Notes: a model not told the origin generated them from the letters alone. Numbered from the stretch's first letter, positions 35,101 to 50,100 are shown. The stretch: DNA of 64,000 bases from Caprimulgus europaeus (GCA_907165065.1 OU015543.1:7877501-7941500); one strand, 5' to 3'. Translations and numbers: made by a program.

Positions 35101-38100
35101 GAGACATTCAAGACCCGCCTGGACACCTTCCTGTGTGATCTCATCTAGGTGTTCTTGCCCTGGCAGGGGATTGGACTGGATGATCTTTCGAGGTCCCTTC
35201 CAATCCCTAGCATTCTGTGATTCTGTGATCTTCAAGAACTATGTTAATTAACATTTACGTGTTTTATTTGAGTTGTAGATGATCTTGGTTGCTCAAAAAA
35301 TAGCCTATTAGGGTTTAGGGATTTTTTAGGAAGGAATGCAAACTTGATTTGCACACCTAAAATTATCATGGGCAGCTCTGTCCTGGAGTGTATATTCATG
35401 TGTTTATAACTCTGCCCTTCTACTAATTTTGCTTGCTGGTGTTCTTATGAATATTGTGATAAGTTTTGGTTTTACAGAGAGAGCCAGGTCTGAAAACTTT
35501 GCTGGGAGTTTATGGTGTAGAGCACCACTCAAGGTTCAGTCAAGTCAGAGGATGGTTGGAGTGGACCTTCTGTAGTTTTCAGTTTTTCCTATTGCAATAC
35601 GAATGTGAATGAAAAGTCACTGGAACTGGATTACAGTGTTGATGAGAAATCGCTAACAAAGGCATGTTGGAATTTAGTTTAAGATTTAAAGATCTCTAGA
35701 TTTGATTACACTTTCTAAAGAAGATAAAATTTATTTTTGGTCAGCTCACTTTCATATATTAACTCCATTATCAGTTATACCGCCAGTAATTTACTGAATT
35801 TTACAAAGAGTTTCTTTGTGGCATAGTTTTATTAGGCACAGTGAATTTTAGCCTCTAGCCTGGCAATGTAATTAGAGGATAGCTGTCAAACCAGGGTCAT
35901 GCATCATGCCTGTGATGTACATGCCAGTCACTTGCAGTGTGCACTAATGTTCAAAAATATTTTGCTTTGCACCCTTATTGGTTTACCAGTTGTGGTTCCA
36001 GTAGCTTAAATTATGGTATAGGCCTTTTCTTATTGGGAGGGAAGTATCTGGTGCTGTTAACGCTGAAGTTGTTTTTTAATAGTTTTTTAGTAAAATGGAC
36101 ATGTACATCCCAATGTATATTAAACTAATTATGGAGTGAGGAATGTAGAATTTTTTCCTTGAGTGATTGTATATCTTGTCAACATTTTTGGCAAGCCAAG
36201 CGTTACCAAAGAAATTATGAGGTTGTAAATTATAATTAGCAAACAATCCATCCTTTATCATCCATCAGACCTTACAAATTAAGTTTGGTGCATATCCTAC
36301 TTAAGGCTCAGAAAAGAGAAAATTACTACCTGGTAACACATGGCACTGTGATTGTTTACCAGTGAGCATTCTCTTATTTCTATGAAATCAGTAACACTTC
36401 TCAGAGTCAGCAGCACACCTTCACACGTTCAGTGTCATTATGAAGTGTTTTCTTGTTCTTTATTCATACTTGAAGAACCTCTTGTGGTATCACCCCCGCA
36501 GCAGAACATATTTCTAGGTTACAGAACGATAACCTCAAGGAACTGTGTGGCCTGGTTTTCTTTCTGTTTGCTGTTTCCACTGACCTCAGTGGGATTTGTG
36601 CATACTCGGTGACCTGCATTGCAAAAGTACTGCTTTTAAGCAGATAAGTTAATTATTCCTGTGGAGATCTGGTTTCTTCTAATACAATAAAGCAAAACAG
36701 GGCATTGCTCTGCTAACCCTTAAAAAAAATTGAAAAGCTGCCTGTGAATGAAGATAGTATCATCTTTGACACTGGACTGTACCACAGACACACAAGAACT
36801 TGTTCTACAGCTTTTGCTGACCTTCATTTGACTCCATGGGTCCTTCAGAATTGTTTTGAGTCATTTTGTTACTTTGATTTCTGAAACATTTTATCTAAAG
36901 ATGTGGTAGATCTGGACTGAGAGGAAGATTCTTATGCTAGAGTTATCTAGTGTGTATAAAGTGTGTTTCTATTTCTGTTTATAAAATGCTATTTCTGTTC
37001 AATAGTATTCTAGCTTAAAAATACTATTTTCTATTTAGTCTCAAATTTTAGGCTATTACAGGTTATTAGCAGTCAGCACTATAGAGCATTTGTCAAAGGT
37101 TAACTAAATGAGAGCTTGAAAGTTATTAAAATTGTGTTTGGAATTAAATTATTTAAAATGAATTTTAAAGCAGTCTTCAAATAATTTCAAGATATTGTAA
37201 ATCCTTCACTTAACTGTTGGGTTGGAAGATTTTTATGAGTACAGGCTGTCAAAGCAGTAGAAGCTCTCACTGAATTCCAAAGAAAGTAGTTGTTAAAATA
37301 GACATTATTGCAGTTTCACGTAAAATAAAAGAAGACCCAAACCAGACTTTCTGTCTAATTTTTCACTATTCACTAAACTAAATTTCTTTTGCTCAGCTGA
37401 CTCATGTCCTGCTATATTTTTTTTTATTCATTTGTTGTATTTCCTCAGAAATAAAATTGCAGTATGAAATAAATACCTATTTCAAGAATTTGCATTGCAT
37501 CACAACAGTTGAGGCCCCCTCCTGCAGGGAGGTCAATATCTATGTATTTATAAAGAATCTATCTCAGGACTGAGATTATGGTGGAGAATGCTCTTACATA
37601 CTTCACACAAAAATGCAAACTAGCTTGGCTTGTACATACAGGTTTTTATAATTTTTATAATTTTATAATTTTCATGGCTTTTCATAACACCACTAATTTC
37701 AGGTTTTAATTAATCCATTAATCAATTAATTACAAAGTTTTGTGTTCAAACTAAAGCCCATTGAGTATTTGCAGCCTTGATACTGCAGTCTCTAGCCACT
37801 GGTAAAACTCCCTAAGTCAAGAGGAAGTGGTTTTTTATTTCTATTAAATACAGATAATTATTTAAACAATCTGTTCATTTTTACATTTATTGTTTTATGC
37901 AATTTGAAAGAAAAAACCCTTGTTTCCATATTGTTATACTAACTCCCTAGTGACTTCTGTAGATGTTGGTCAAAATAAGGTAGCAATATAGCATTGAAAA
38001 ATCTTTGGACTCATCTGGGGTTTTTTAAATGTAGGTCATAAGCTTCAGCAGTGTCAGTGTATTACTCAGGTGGTTAATCTCAACTGCATGATATCATATG

Positions 38101-41100
38101 CTTTGAAAACTATGAGTGAATGGAAGATTTTTAATATATGGTATTTTATGTACTTTATCTGTGTGCAAATACAACTTTAGAAGTAAATGAACTAATAAAT
38201 TTGCCCTATATTCAGTCTTTCACTCAAAGAAGATGGTGTCTTTGACACACGGGGTTGCAATGACCACATCAATGCGACTTTGATGGCTAAATATAAGAAA
38301 GCCCTTCAAAGGCAGTAGGAGTTAAACAGAGTTATGGGGGAGGTGAAGGAAAGCATTAGAAAAAAGTGGTGTTAAGACAAAGCTAGTTAGAGTGGAGAAC
38401 ATGAGCTTAGCAGGAGCAGTGATGCTGCCTAACTGTATTTTGAAGGGAAAATTTCCATGCATGTGGCAGAATCCTTTTGTCAGTGCCTCCATGCTGATTT
38501 CAGTCCTGGTGAATCTCCTTGGGCAGTGAGCAACAATGGGCCCAGAACCCTCTGAAGGTGATTTCTCTGAACCCACAGACCTAATAGCTTTCAGAGTACC
38601 ATCCTTTGGTTCCTTCGATGCTTTGCCATAAGCACGTGCCATCCCAGGAAGAGTTCCCATCTCCCTGTTAACCACAAAGTGGTGGTAGGTACCAAAAGAG
38701 TGGTAGATAGGAATGGTACTTTTCCCCCCCAACCTAAAGATACTACACTGAAAAGCATAAAAAAGCCCTATTGTCATTTCATGATCTTAGTCGTATGTGA
38801 GTTTCTAGGTCGTTCTGCCTGCGGGAACATTCAGGTGTTCATCTGGTTTTCAGCAGAAACTTACGTGAATAGCTTCTTCAGCTATGGCTTTATTTCTTCA
38901 TCATTCAGCTTGCAGGTGATCTGGCAGATGTATGGACAAGTTTTCTTACTCCTGTGATAGCAGAATGTGCAGAGGAATTTTTGCACGTTAGTACTTTCTA
39001 TTTGATCCCAAGGACTAGCAACCTCCTAAAATGTCAGTGATCTGAAAGACAATAATGGTTACTGATGTTTGGATGTGAGTTTCAGAGCTCACATTTGATT
39101 CCATAATTTCTATAGCCTTGATGCCACAAATAAATACTCTAATGTTAAATATTAAAGTGTTAAATCTACAGATCTGCAACAAGTAGTGTTTCATACACTA
39201 TATATTGCTGATACCCAACTGTAATCCTGGTGGTTATTTTACAGGCACATTTTTGGTGAAGATGATACACACTTTATTCACTTCTAAATAAGAAGACAGG
39301 ACGAGAACATGTTTTGAGAATATAATGATTCCATAAGATAAGAAGATAAAAGATAAGAAAAAGTTGTGCAGTGAGTGAAAAGCAGTCTAGAAAAACAATC
39401 TTAGATTGTATACAAGGAAGATGTGGTGGAGTTGCTCTATGTTGTATTTTATTTGCAACTAAACTTCAATGCTGGTCATTGCATTCTGGGTGTCAAATTC
39501 CCACCTGCAATTTAAAGAACATCAATAATTTTCACTTCCTGCCTTTAACAGCTGTATGTCCTTGCCCAACTTACTGTGTTTCACTCCAGATTTGGTTTCA
39601 CTGTATTTGTGAACTAAAATGATCAGTTTGGATAGTGGGTGTTTTTGGTGTAACTTTTTTGATAGATGAGAAAATCAGAGTCATTCCAGTCTTTTAAATT
39701 AAATGGTTTTGTTTATTGAGCAGGTTTAGGGTAGATAGAAGAAGCAGGTATTTCTTGTGATCCCTGCAGTGTATAATGTACAGGATTTATACTGTGTACA
39801 TTGTTGTGTTGAAATTTTGCTTAAAAATGTTTTTTGCATGATGTATGAATCTGATGGAAGAAGAACTAAATTCTCAGGAGTAGGGATTTTTTTGTGAGTA
39901 CAGCTGCACTGAAAATACACATTTGTTTGGTATGAGAAAGCTGAAACGTGCTTGTCAAAAGTCTGAGTAAAAACCAGTTTATAAGAAGTTGTTAAAATTT
40001 AGCAGTTCATTGTGATTTCTTCTTTGAACTCGCCCAGGTAGGTAGTGTGCACTTTAAACGGCTGTCTGATGTTGAGCAACATCTGGCAGTTGAGAATGAT
40101 GGTTAATTAAATGCAGTTAACCTGAAGGGCGCGGTTTGTTTGTGCAATTAGTTGAAATTCAGAGCTGGAATTCAGTGTCTTTTGTTCATCTTGTTTTATT
40201 TTTTTTTTTCTATTTTGTAAGCCCAGAGCCCTGCAGACAGGTTGTGCAACTGAGGCTTTCAAGTTATTTAATTTATTACAAAGCTTCTCAGGTAATATTT
40301 AAATAAATTAAATTACAGTTACAGCTTATCTAAAACAAAAGCCTGGAAATATATGTATTTCTGCATTAAGTATATATTAGCCTAAAAGTAAACTGACATT
40401 TCAACATTTTTGTGTACAGCAGGAAGAAATTCCTTACCTGTCATGAATCACTTTTAACCAGAATTTTTTGCTGGTGTTGTTAAAATGTTTTGAGATCTTA
40501 AAATGAAAATTAATATATAAGTGCAAGTTGTTACTGCACAAAGGTTAATTTAGAATAAATTTTGACCACTGTCCATTGCTTCTTTTCATCAGAACATTGT
40601 TTTCAGTAAATTTTGAAATTTTTGCCCTTTCTTAGTAGCTTGAAACCAGGATGACTAGTAATGACTGCATGAGCATCTCTGGGCTAGCATGTTGCATATG
40701 TACATATGCTTTTGAGGATAACTGCTGTCAGTTATGTCTCATGATCTGACACCTATACAAAAGTGGCATTTTGTGTGTTGTCCCACATTAGGGTGTTCCC
40801 CCACCATTACCTGGGTGGGGGAGAGGTGAATTTGGTTCCATGGGAAAGAAAAGCAACTAGACAGTTCCCTGTTCTGTTAATCCTGATTACGTGTTGAATA
40901 TTAAACCAAACCACAAAGCTAGGATGACTGTGGTGAAATTTAGTGTCCTTAATTTAGGAATGACAGATTCTGAGAGACAGAGAAAGAAGTCAGAATTGAG
41001 CTCCACTGCAGCAGTAATGCTGTAAAAGGAATTTTGAAAGACTGACAATAAAACTGTAGACCGTGTATATTACTGGAGTCACCCAAAGAAGAAGTAACTC

Positions 41101-44100
41101 TGTGGAGAAAATGTTCTAAAGAAAGGAGGACTTCCTATTAATTGTAGGAACTGCATTGTACTGAGATGTCTTTTCATGCTGAAGTAACTTACACATGGTA
41201 AGATGAGTTCAATCTGCAAGTGATCTAACTTTTCTGAGCACAAAAACAGTTTGGCCTGCAGAAGGAAAGAAACCTGTTCAAATGTAGCTTGTTTCAGCTT
41301 CCTTGTGTTTCTCGAACAGGTATCTTTTTGGGGCCACATCACAGTCCACTCACAGAATACTCATATTTTAACTCTTTGTTCTCACCACTGTAATTCATTG
41401 CCTCACACCAATGATAAGGGTGAAGGAATTGGTCAGTCTGATGCAAGATTTTAGAAGTGAGGAACACTGACACTGCTTAGTTAGTTCCCCACTTGCTCAT
41501 TAGTGTCCCGGGTTAGGAAGATTAGTTACTGTAATTCTTAGATTATTACAGTGTTGTACAGGAAGCAGCTCTTTGTTTGCAAATAAGCCCTATCTTTTGC
41601 ATAAAAGCAGCTATAAAGATGTCTAGAATGCATCCCCAAGCTTCCCTTCTTGTTTTTGTTCAAGGATAGTTTTATGCACGCAGCTAGGCAATGACAGATT
41701 TGAAAAGTACATCTTCTGGCAGAGGCAGATTGAGCCTCACAATTTGATGGCTTTCAGCCCCAAATGGATATCATAATGGTGGAGTGTGGGCTGTGTATTC
41801 CCCCTTCTGTTTGCAGAATCAATGTATCTGGCTTATTAAATGCTTATTTGAGGAAGATGGGAAGACTGGACTAGGTTATTATAAATTAGCTCCACCATCT
41901 GAATTGTTTTGGGAGTTTGTGTACAAAAGGACCTAAAGGGCAAAATTTTCATTAATTACTTTGTAACAGTGGCTGTAATAGTTTACTTTAACAAAAGTAA
42001 TAAATTTCACAAAAAAATGAGAGCTCATAACTCTGCAATTCAGCTTCTCTTTTCTCTTACATACATATCAGGTCATTAGGCTAGAAAGATACTCTTCAGT
42101 TCAGTTCTGATTAGTAACATGTCAAGCTGCACATTTTATAGGCCAGCATGAGAGGAACTGTTATTCACCATCTCTGTTAGAACTAACACTGCAGATGCAG
42201 CTGTAAATATTTAAGTGCGGATGTCCATGCAGCCTGCACAATTTAACTACATCAGAAAATGAAAATTATATTTATGTGTTAAGATACATTTTTTTTCTGG
42301 ACCTCCACCATTTATTTCTGATCTGTGGCTTATGTGTATTCTTGTTTTGTATTTTTTTCTGCACTGTATGTTTTACAATTGTCTGCTCCAGCTGTTTTCA
42401 TTATGACTGGAAAGAAGCATGTATAATATTTGTAGGTGTGACCTGAAAGTTGGCTAGTTATTACTTTATTATATTATTCTTTTAGCTTTATGCTTTACCT
42501 GAAAGTCTAACGCTTTAGTGAGTTTCACTGAAAATGTATAGTTTTCCAAAGAGTTACTCCTATATAATTGCATTTTAATTTGGCAGTCGTGTATTTTACT
42601 TTGCAATAATTCTAACATGACTGATAATGGGTTTTTACACTTTTTAAGTAGTTGAAGACATTATTAATAATGTAAAATGCATACACTTTCATTTCATGAA
42701 CTGTGGTAGGTTAAGAATTATATTTAGCTGTGAAACTTCCTAAATATGGCAGGTGGCACACAGATGAGCAATGCAGATACAATCTCCAAATGACAAGTTA
42801 CTTGAGTGATAACTTGAGAGTTGGTAAATGGAAACGATCTCTCACCGGGTGCAGGGGATCATCTTTAGTCAGGAAGAGAAGACATTAAATTAACATGTTT
42901 TTTCTGCTTTGTGTGATGAAACACCTTGGACTTAGCCTCACTGTTCCCATGATAACTACATAGTTCTGAGTCCTTGATGTTTGTATGACGCCCTTTTAAT
43001 AAAATTACATGTTCTGCAATGGCCAGCCTCAAAAGCTGCTTGTGCTATAGGACTAACAGCAGGTACCAAACAGCTCTGTACACATAAATAGACAGTGATG
43101 GGTCCCCAGTGGCAGAATGATTTGAATGTTGAATTGAGGTTTGAATCCTGCAGCTGACTGCTTTGAAGGAGATATCTCTGCATGTGTCAATACATGTGGG
43201 CTTTTTTAAACAGTGTTATTTACTATCCTCTGCAGAAAAACAGTATTGGGAGACATGAGGTATAAAAACACAATTAAGCATGTGGATCTCCTCTAGCCTT
43301 TAGGCTGCATCTATCCTAAATATTTTGCCCTTGCTCAGAGGCAGCCTAGAATCACAGAATGGTTTGCGTTGGAAGGGACCTTAAAGTTCACCCGGTTCAC
43401 CAGGACAAGGGGCAGTGGGTGTAAGCTGGAACACAGGAGGTTCCGCTTAAATTTGAGAGGGAACGTCTTTACTGTGAGAGTAACAGAGCACTGGAACAGG
43501 CTGCCCAGGGAGGGTGTGGAGTCTCCTTCTCTGGAGACATTCAAGACCCGCCTGGACGCCTTCCTGTGTGATCTCATGTGGGTGTTCCTGCTCTGGCAGT
43601 GGGATTGGACTGGATGATCTTTTGAGGTCCCTTCTCATCGCTGACATTCTGTGATTCTGTGATTCAGTTCCAACCCCCCTGCCATCAGCAGGGACACCTT
43701 CCACTAGACCAGGTTGCTCAAAGCCTCATCCAACCTGGCCTTGAACACTTCCAAGGAGGAGCAGCCACAGCTTCTCTGGCCAACCTGGGCCAGTGTCTCA
43801 CCACCCTCGCAGGGAAGAATTTATTCCTAATATCTCATCTAAACATCCCCTTTTTCAGTTTAAAGCCATTTTCCCTTGTTCTATCATTAACTGCCCTTAT
43901 AAAAAGTCCCTCCCCAGCTTTCTTGATGCTTGCAGCTCCAGCCTGTCTCACAGCCTCTGTCAGCCCTGCAGAGTATTGATCACCTTTCAGTTTTAGTTAT
44001 CCCTGTTCTACCCAGTTGGTGTCTTTTCACCTCTAGGGCACTAAACCTTGTCAAAAGAATGTTCTGTTTACTTGGTAGTAGCATGGCTTTGACGTTAACA

Positions 44101-47100
44101 CTTAGGTTCTCTGAGCTGCTTTGAAGTTTCTTACTCTGGCTATCTTATCACATAGTCTTTGTATCAGTTCTTTCCTGGATCAACTCTATCTCTGGTTTCT
44201 CCTAATTCTAGTACAAGAAGGCTTTGATATAAAATTGAAAATGGAGGTTGAGTTTTAGATAGATTATTAATTTAAACCATCTCTCAGTTTGTCTCTAGGG
44301 GAGCTTAGCACAGTAACCAGTTCTATAACAGTGACAGAAAACAACAACAACAACAACAAAACAAACAAACAAAAAACCCAAACAAACAAAAAAATCACTG
44401 AATTCAAAGGGGCAAGAAAGTTGTCCAGTCTGTGCAATTAAAAAGGATTATATTCTAGACAATGTACTGTATGACAGTTACGAGTAAACTCTGTAGTAAA
44501 TAATTACATTCAGTGTATGGGTTTTTCTTTTCCAGAACACCAGCTCAGTAACTGTGCCAGAAACACTCTTGTTTGTTTCAACTCTTGATGGAAGTTTGCA
44601 TGCTGTAAGCAAGAGGACAGGAGCAATCAAGTGGACTTTAAAAGAAGGTGAGCAGGAGGTGTCCTGATGCTCTTTACCCAAGGATAGTAGTAACAGTCAA
44701 GTCAATTGATAATTCAGATTGTTGTAGGGCCTGGAAAATACTTTATTTTCTTTCTTATTTTTGCTCTTCCTCCAGAATTAAGCTACAGTGTTTCTGGAGT
44801 CATGTTCATCTTCATATTTTCACCTGCAGATCTTTTCCAGGTTTGTGGGGTTTTTTTGCCAGAATGTTTTTATCTGTAAGGGTATAATTGGTAGGTGTCA
44901 TGTTTTAGGGGAATAAGTGCAATATAAGCAAGCATAAAACAGAATAGATTTCAAATGAGAGTGTCAGCTGGTGGAACTGGTGTGAAGGGCTTGCATGATT
45001 CTATCTCTGGAATACCTTGCATTCACTGATGCAGTGGATGTCATGCAAACCTCAGATCTTTATTTTTTAGGATTAGCACAGTTTTTTAAATAAAAGAACT
45101 GCACCTGCATAAAGAAATTTAACATTGCTTAATGACTGGAAGTCATTTTGTAATTTTAATTACTGAGCACAGATAGCTTTTTCTGTCTCAATGAAAAATT
45201 AAATATTTTATACAGATTAATTTTAATGTGACTCTGATTACGTATGGTAGAACAGATAGTAGTACTTTCTCTTCACTTTGGGAATTAAATTAGAAAGCAG
45301 GTCAAATAGAAAGGCGTCACGGTGATTGCGTCATTCTGTCCTCTATTTTTGAACCTGGTGTCAGTTTAGTAGGTGAGCTGAAATGGTAGGAAATGGATTG
45401 TGTGTATCTGATGGCTGCAGTACAAACCAGTTGTTCCTATTTGTCAAGCCATTCGTATTTGAATGCAAATCTACCAGACAGAAAGTTAACTTCATAACTG
45501 AGCAAGGAATGCTTTTGTTGCTCCTCTTGGAGTAAAAAGGAGTGAGCAAATATTTTCTTGAAGAATCTTGGTTAGTAGGTGTGATTACATTTTCTCCCCT
45601 GTCTCCTCTTTACATTTCAACCTCTCCTTTCCCTGAACAGGCTTGAATAAAAAAAAGTTATCAGCCTCCTCCTTTATTGTTGTGGTAGGCTACCGCGGTG
45701 TTAAGAGAAGCTTACTAGTTTTTGCTTTTCCTTCAGCTGACATGAGCGTACGCTACATAGTCCTATCCTAGAAGGATATCATAACTGGCATTGGTTTGCA
45801 GTCAGACTTAGTAAGTGGCAAGAGGTTTTTTGAGGAAGAAATGAGGGCACTTGGTAATGAAAAGGATCTTGGTCAGAGTGTATTGCTTAAGGAGCTTCCC
45901 TTGTTTAAAAAAAAAATGGTTGCAAAACTATTGTTGGTACAGTAGAACTGCCGGGCTGGATAATCTAGTTTTATAGGACTTCTTTTTTTCTTGGTGTTGC
46001 TAACTATGTATTATTCTGCATCTATGTACATGAGGTACATTCAGGTGCTTTTTGCAAAGCACTTATTGTTTGTTTTTGTGTAACAGAACAGCACACAAGA
46101 GTCAATGAAAAAAAAAAAATAGTGGTAGTTATAATTGTAACAAGATGCTTCATGAATTAACTTAGTTAAATGTACATGGAGCAAGGACCTGTACATATAA
46201 GTTAGTGAATTAATTTGTAGTTGGACGGTGTTTATTATTTTTGCAAAAATGTATTTATTGGTGGTCACCCTGTGAATGGGAATCCCAACAAAGATGTGAG
46301 AGTGTTGGAAACTAATAGCCCATGAAAGTCCTTACCATTTTGCTGTGCTAAATCCCTGGAGGGATTTAGTAGTGCAGAATTCAGTATTAATATTAGTGTA
46401 TAAACTTGGGGCACCCTCTCTGTCAACAATATGTTTTTATTGTTATAGAGATTAGTTGCATGCATTGAAAGCAGTGTTCTGGCAGGTGCCATTTTACCCT
46501 GATTATCAGACAATGGACCATGTGTTGTAGTTCATGTGCTTTGAGAAGTTGTGCAGGTCACCTGAAGTGCTGCAGAGACATTGATCGGGAAGAGAATATT
46601 TTATTACTGCACTTAAGCAGCAAGGTATTTAACAAAGGGCAATTCATATACATTTTATTTTCATTGGGGAACAAACAAGGCGGTGTTCATTATCAGGCAG
46701 TACTTAAATAAACATGAAAATCTTGCCATGTGTGGTTTGTTTCAATTTAGCACTGAAGCTTATCTTAGGTATGCAGAATAAATGAGCCAGTGGTTATCAC
46801 CACAGTAATATGTTTGAGTTTCCTGCCTTCACATAGTGCTGACAAGAAGGGCAGTCTGAATACTTGTGCTCCCCATAAAGCGGGCAAAAAAATGGATCAG
46901 TTAGCGATAGGACTGTCCAGTAGTTCAGAAATAAAGCTACATTCCCTACTATTATATGGAGGGAGATTGTGAACCAGTTTGTTCAGGGTGCTTCGTTTCC
47001 CATTGACTTTGATGGGTCCTACTATCTGACAGGTCTCAGGGCTTTTCAGTGGTCAGGTAACTGATCCTGCTCATTGCGTGGGCTTTGGAAAGCTGAAATA

Positions 47101-50100
47101 TGATTGAAAAATTTATAGAAAGAACCCACACTCCTCCTTCTCCCACATTTCTGAGAGGCAACTTTGCTCCTGCTGTGGCCCCACAAAACCACATTGCATT
47201 GAAAGGCACTCCTTTGAAAGGGTATTGAAAGGGTGTGGCACGCAATTAAGATCACAGACTAAATAAGGCTCTTAGTGTCATCTCTGATCGATAAAAGGAG
47301 CTGTCGCTTCTAAGTGACAGTGTGATAGGCTACCATTGTTTTCTGCACTTGCCACTAGCAAGATACTGAGGGAACATCCTCAGAAAGATTGCTTGGATTA
47401 AATCTCTTCCCCAAAGTTGCTGGATCTCTTTGAAAAGTACAGGGGCGCAGCACTGTAGGCTTGCTTTTACGTGCAGGTAAGAAAGTAGACAGTGATAGAG
47501 ATGGTGACGAGGAACGTGTTGGCAAGATGGAACCTGAAGAATACTTTTCTCTTTAGTGTCAGACTCTATATTTACAATTCTGATTTCAGTGTGAGGTTTA
47601 AGAATGTGATTTTAAGACTGTCCTGTTCCCTGACATCTTTGCAAAAATCATCCTGTACGTCTTAGTTAACTCAAGAGCTTAGGATAATGACCAAGAATAT
47701 TGAACATTGGTATGTTAAGAATGTAGTGTTTCAAACTGTACTCTTGGACAGAGTATTTCTCTGTTCTTCTGACAGTCACTTCTGTGTCCTGTACTGTTCA
47801 AAGCAATCTAATTCTTTTCATTCACCAGCTCCTTAAAAGCTTTTACTCTAAGAACTAATTCAAAGTCATTTGCTGGAAGAACATATAATATATACAGATT
47901 TGGATCTAGATTTAAAGCCAGCAGAAATTTTGTTACAGTCATCAGTTCTCTGGAGCAATCAAAACAACTGTGGCCCACAATCAATTTAAAACGTTTTGAT
48001 TTCTGATACCTTACTCATAACTTGTGGACTTCAGTGGACTAGTAATGATAAGACAACGATATAAAGAGTGGATCTACTAATGGTGTGCAATATGTCGATT
48101 TTAAAGGGTGAATCTGAGATCTGTAGATGTTGCTTTAGTAACAGTGGCTATTCCCAGACAAGAAGAAATATCTTTATGTGTATCTGTAAATAAATAAGGA
48201 TCGTCAAAACAAAGCAATTGTAGAACATCACTCTTTTCAGAAAATTCCAGAGGATAGTTTGTTAGTATCTCTAATGTAATTTACTGTAATTGCAACAGCA
48301 GGCGAGGTTGACATGATTTTAAATTGACCTGTTAGCCCAAATCTTATGGTAGGGCTTCAGGTCAAGAAACCGTTTTTTCCAGCTCATTCCAGTGGGGCAG
48401 CGACTTACTCGCCATTTCAGAATCTCCCACTTCTCCTTTTCAGTCACTGGTTTTGTATGTTCTACCTAAGGGCACATTACAGCGGTTAAAATGTGCAACT
48501 CTATCCTGTGCATTAAAAAAGGCTTGTTTTTTGGTCAAAGGGCAAATTTTCCCTTATCATGTGTTTGTGAAATATGCAGAAAAGTCAAATGTATTATATT
48601 TAGTATTATGATTATAGTTTCAAAAGTTATATATATGGCTTTTTTCTATACATGCATGCAAATATGGATGAGAATTATTATTTCAGAATAATCTGAAACT
48701 CGTTGTATACTTTTGCCCGCTCCCCAGCAAGTGATACAGGCATAAATATTTTCTGGCCATGATGCAAGCAAACCTGTATTGGGACATCTGCTTGCTGCCA
48801 GATGTTAATTTTGGGGAAGCACAACAGAGCCAAATAATTTACTAAGTTACTGAACAGACATTATGTTAACAAATTTCTTATAACTGCTGTACTTGTGAAT
48901 AAACTCCTAGAGTTATAGAATAAATCTTTATATCTAGGATCAATGTCCTTTTAATTCTTTTTTTCCTGACAAAGTTATTTTACAAATCTTTCTCTGAACT
49001 TGTAAAAATGAAAGCTTTTCAGTTCTTACAGGATAACATTTTTCAAGTCCCACGGTGACAAGGAGAGGTATCAGTGGTCTTTCTAACGGCATTTCTGATC
49101 TACTAATGCCCTTGAACTCTCTATGCCTGTGGGCATTAATATGCTTTGCTGAATTGATTTAATGAAGAGTATGAGTGGCAATAATTTTACTAGTAGTGTG
49201 TGTGCACGTGCTTGTCTACACACAGGTGTGTATTGGCAGATCAGAAAGCTAAAGGTAGTGTGTACAGAATGTAGGATTTTAATGTAGGAATCATTAACAT
49301 ACTCTGTCTTAGTGGAGGCTGCAGGGAAAACAAATTGGAAACCCAGGGAAGTATCTATAGAAAACTTGATCTTCCCTCCAGCACTGGAGATATTTACCAG
49401 ATTGTGTCCTGCTTCCGAACTCACTCCTCACCCCCACCCTTACTCCATAGTATTTTGACATCTTACTTTCCAAAACCTTTCTGCAGGACATTGCAGTAAG
49501 TTGGCTTTTCCTCTGCCACAGGGAATGGAAGTTTAAGGGAGAGGTAGATGATTTTTTATCACAGTTTTATTGCATTTTCTCTGTAAAGTTTTTGTTTGAT
49601 ACAGAATACTTACTGCTTTGTTCAGTGGTTATCACCACTGTTGTTGGTATTGGAACAGATCAGGCCTATTAGAATGACTTACCTAATTGCAGGGAATGGC
49701 AGCTCGGGGTAATTTTGAAAGCAGGATGACGTGATTCCAGGCTCAGCGTGTTAACACTTGAGCGCTGAGCTGTTGAAGAGAAGATAAGGCCTCAGTTCTC
49801 TAACTTTTGCAAGAACTTTTTCTGTTTGACCCGTTGTGGAGCAAAAGGTGACTTCAGTTATAAGACGATGGATCCTTTCACTAGTCTGTATTCAAGCATA
49901 TGAAAACCATTGTGAGACTTGACAACAATAATTAAACTCAAGATTCTCTTTTTATCTCAGAGTGTGTTCTTATTTCAAAACAAACTTTGAAATAAAGTTG
50001 GAATCTGTCCCAAACCACATAAAAGTGAATGTGAGGAGTTCATTGTCTGTCTTCAAAGTATCTTAGCGTAGCTACAACCTTAGTTCAAGATTATTAAAGT

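Larger units (their letters stand above)
32194..44535 (+). other. ERN1: ERN1 intron 1 (12.3 kb)
   Basis: Long first intron between the signal-peptide exon and the luminal domain. It holds the 23-bp tandem duplication (32253-32298), CR1 fragments at 34790-35229 and 43348-43975, a 151-codon minus-strand frame at 38322-38777, an inverted repeat near 40101-40122, and a CAA-rich tract at 44341-44394. The rest is AT-rich and unrecognised. Confidence 0.85.

Noticed and set aside
34801..35148. 115-codon plus-strand frame
   Set aside because: It is the CR1 3' region itself, 5'-truncated and without reverse transcriptase motifs.
38222..38321. Short plus-strand frame after an acceptor-like ATTCAG, protein-like in appearance
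   Set aside because: Only about 32 codons, ending in TAG, with no recognised family and no donor or upstream partner.
49083..49424. 113-codon minus-strand frame in ERN1 intron 2
   Set aside because: No recognised motif, no flanking splice sites or promoter; a length compatible with chance in 64 kb.
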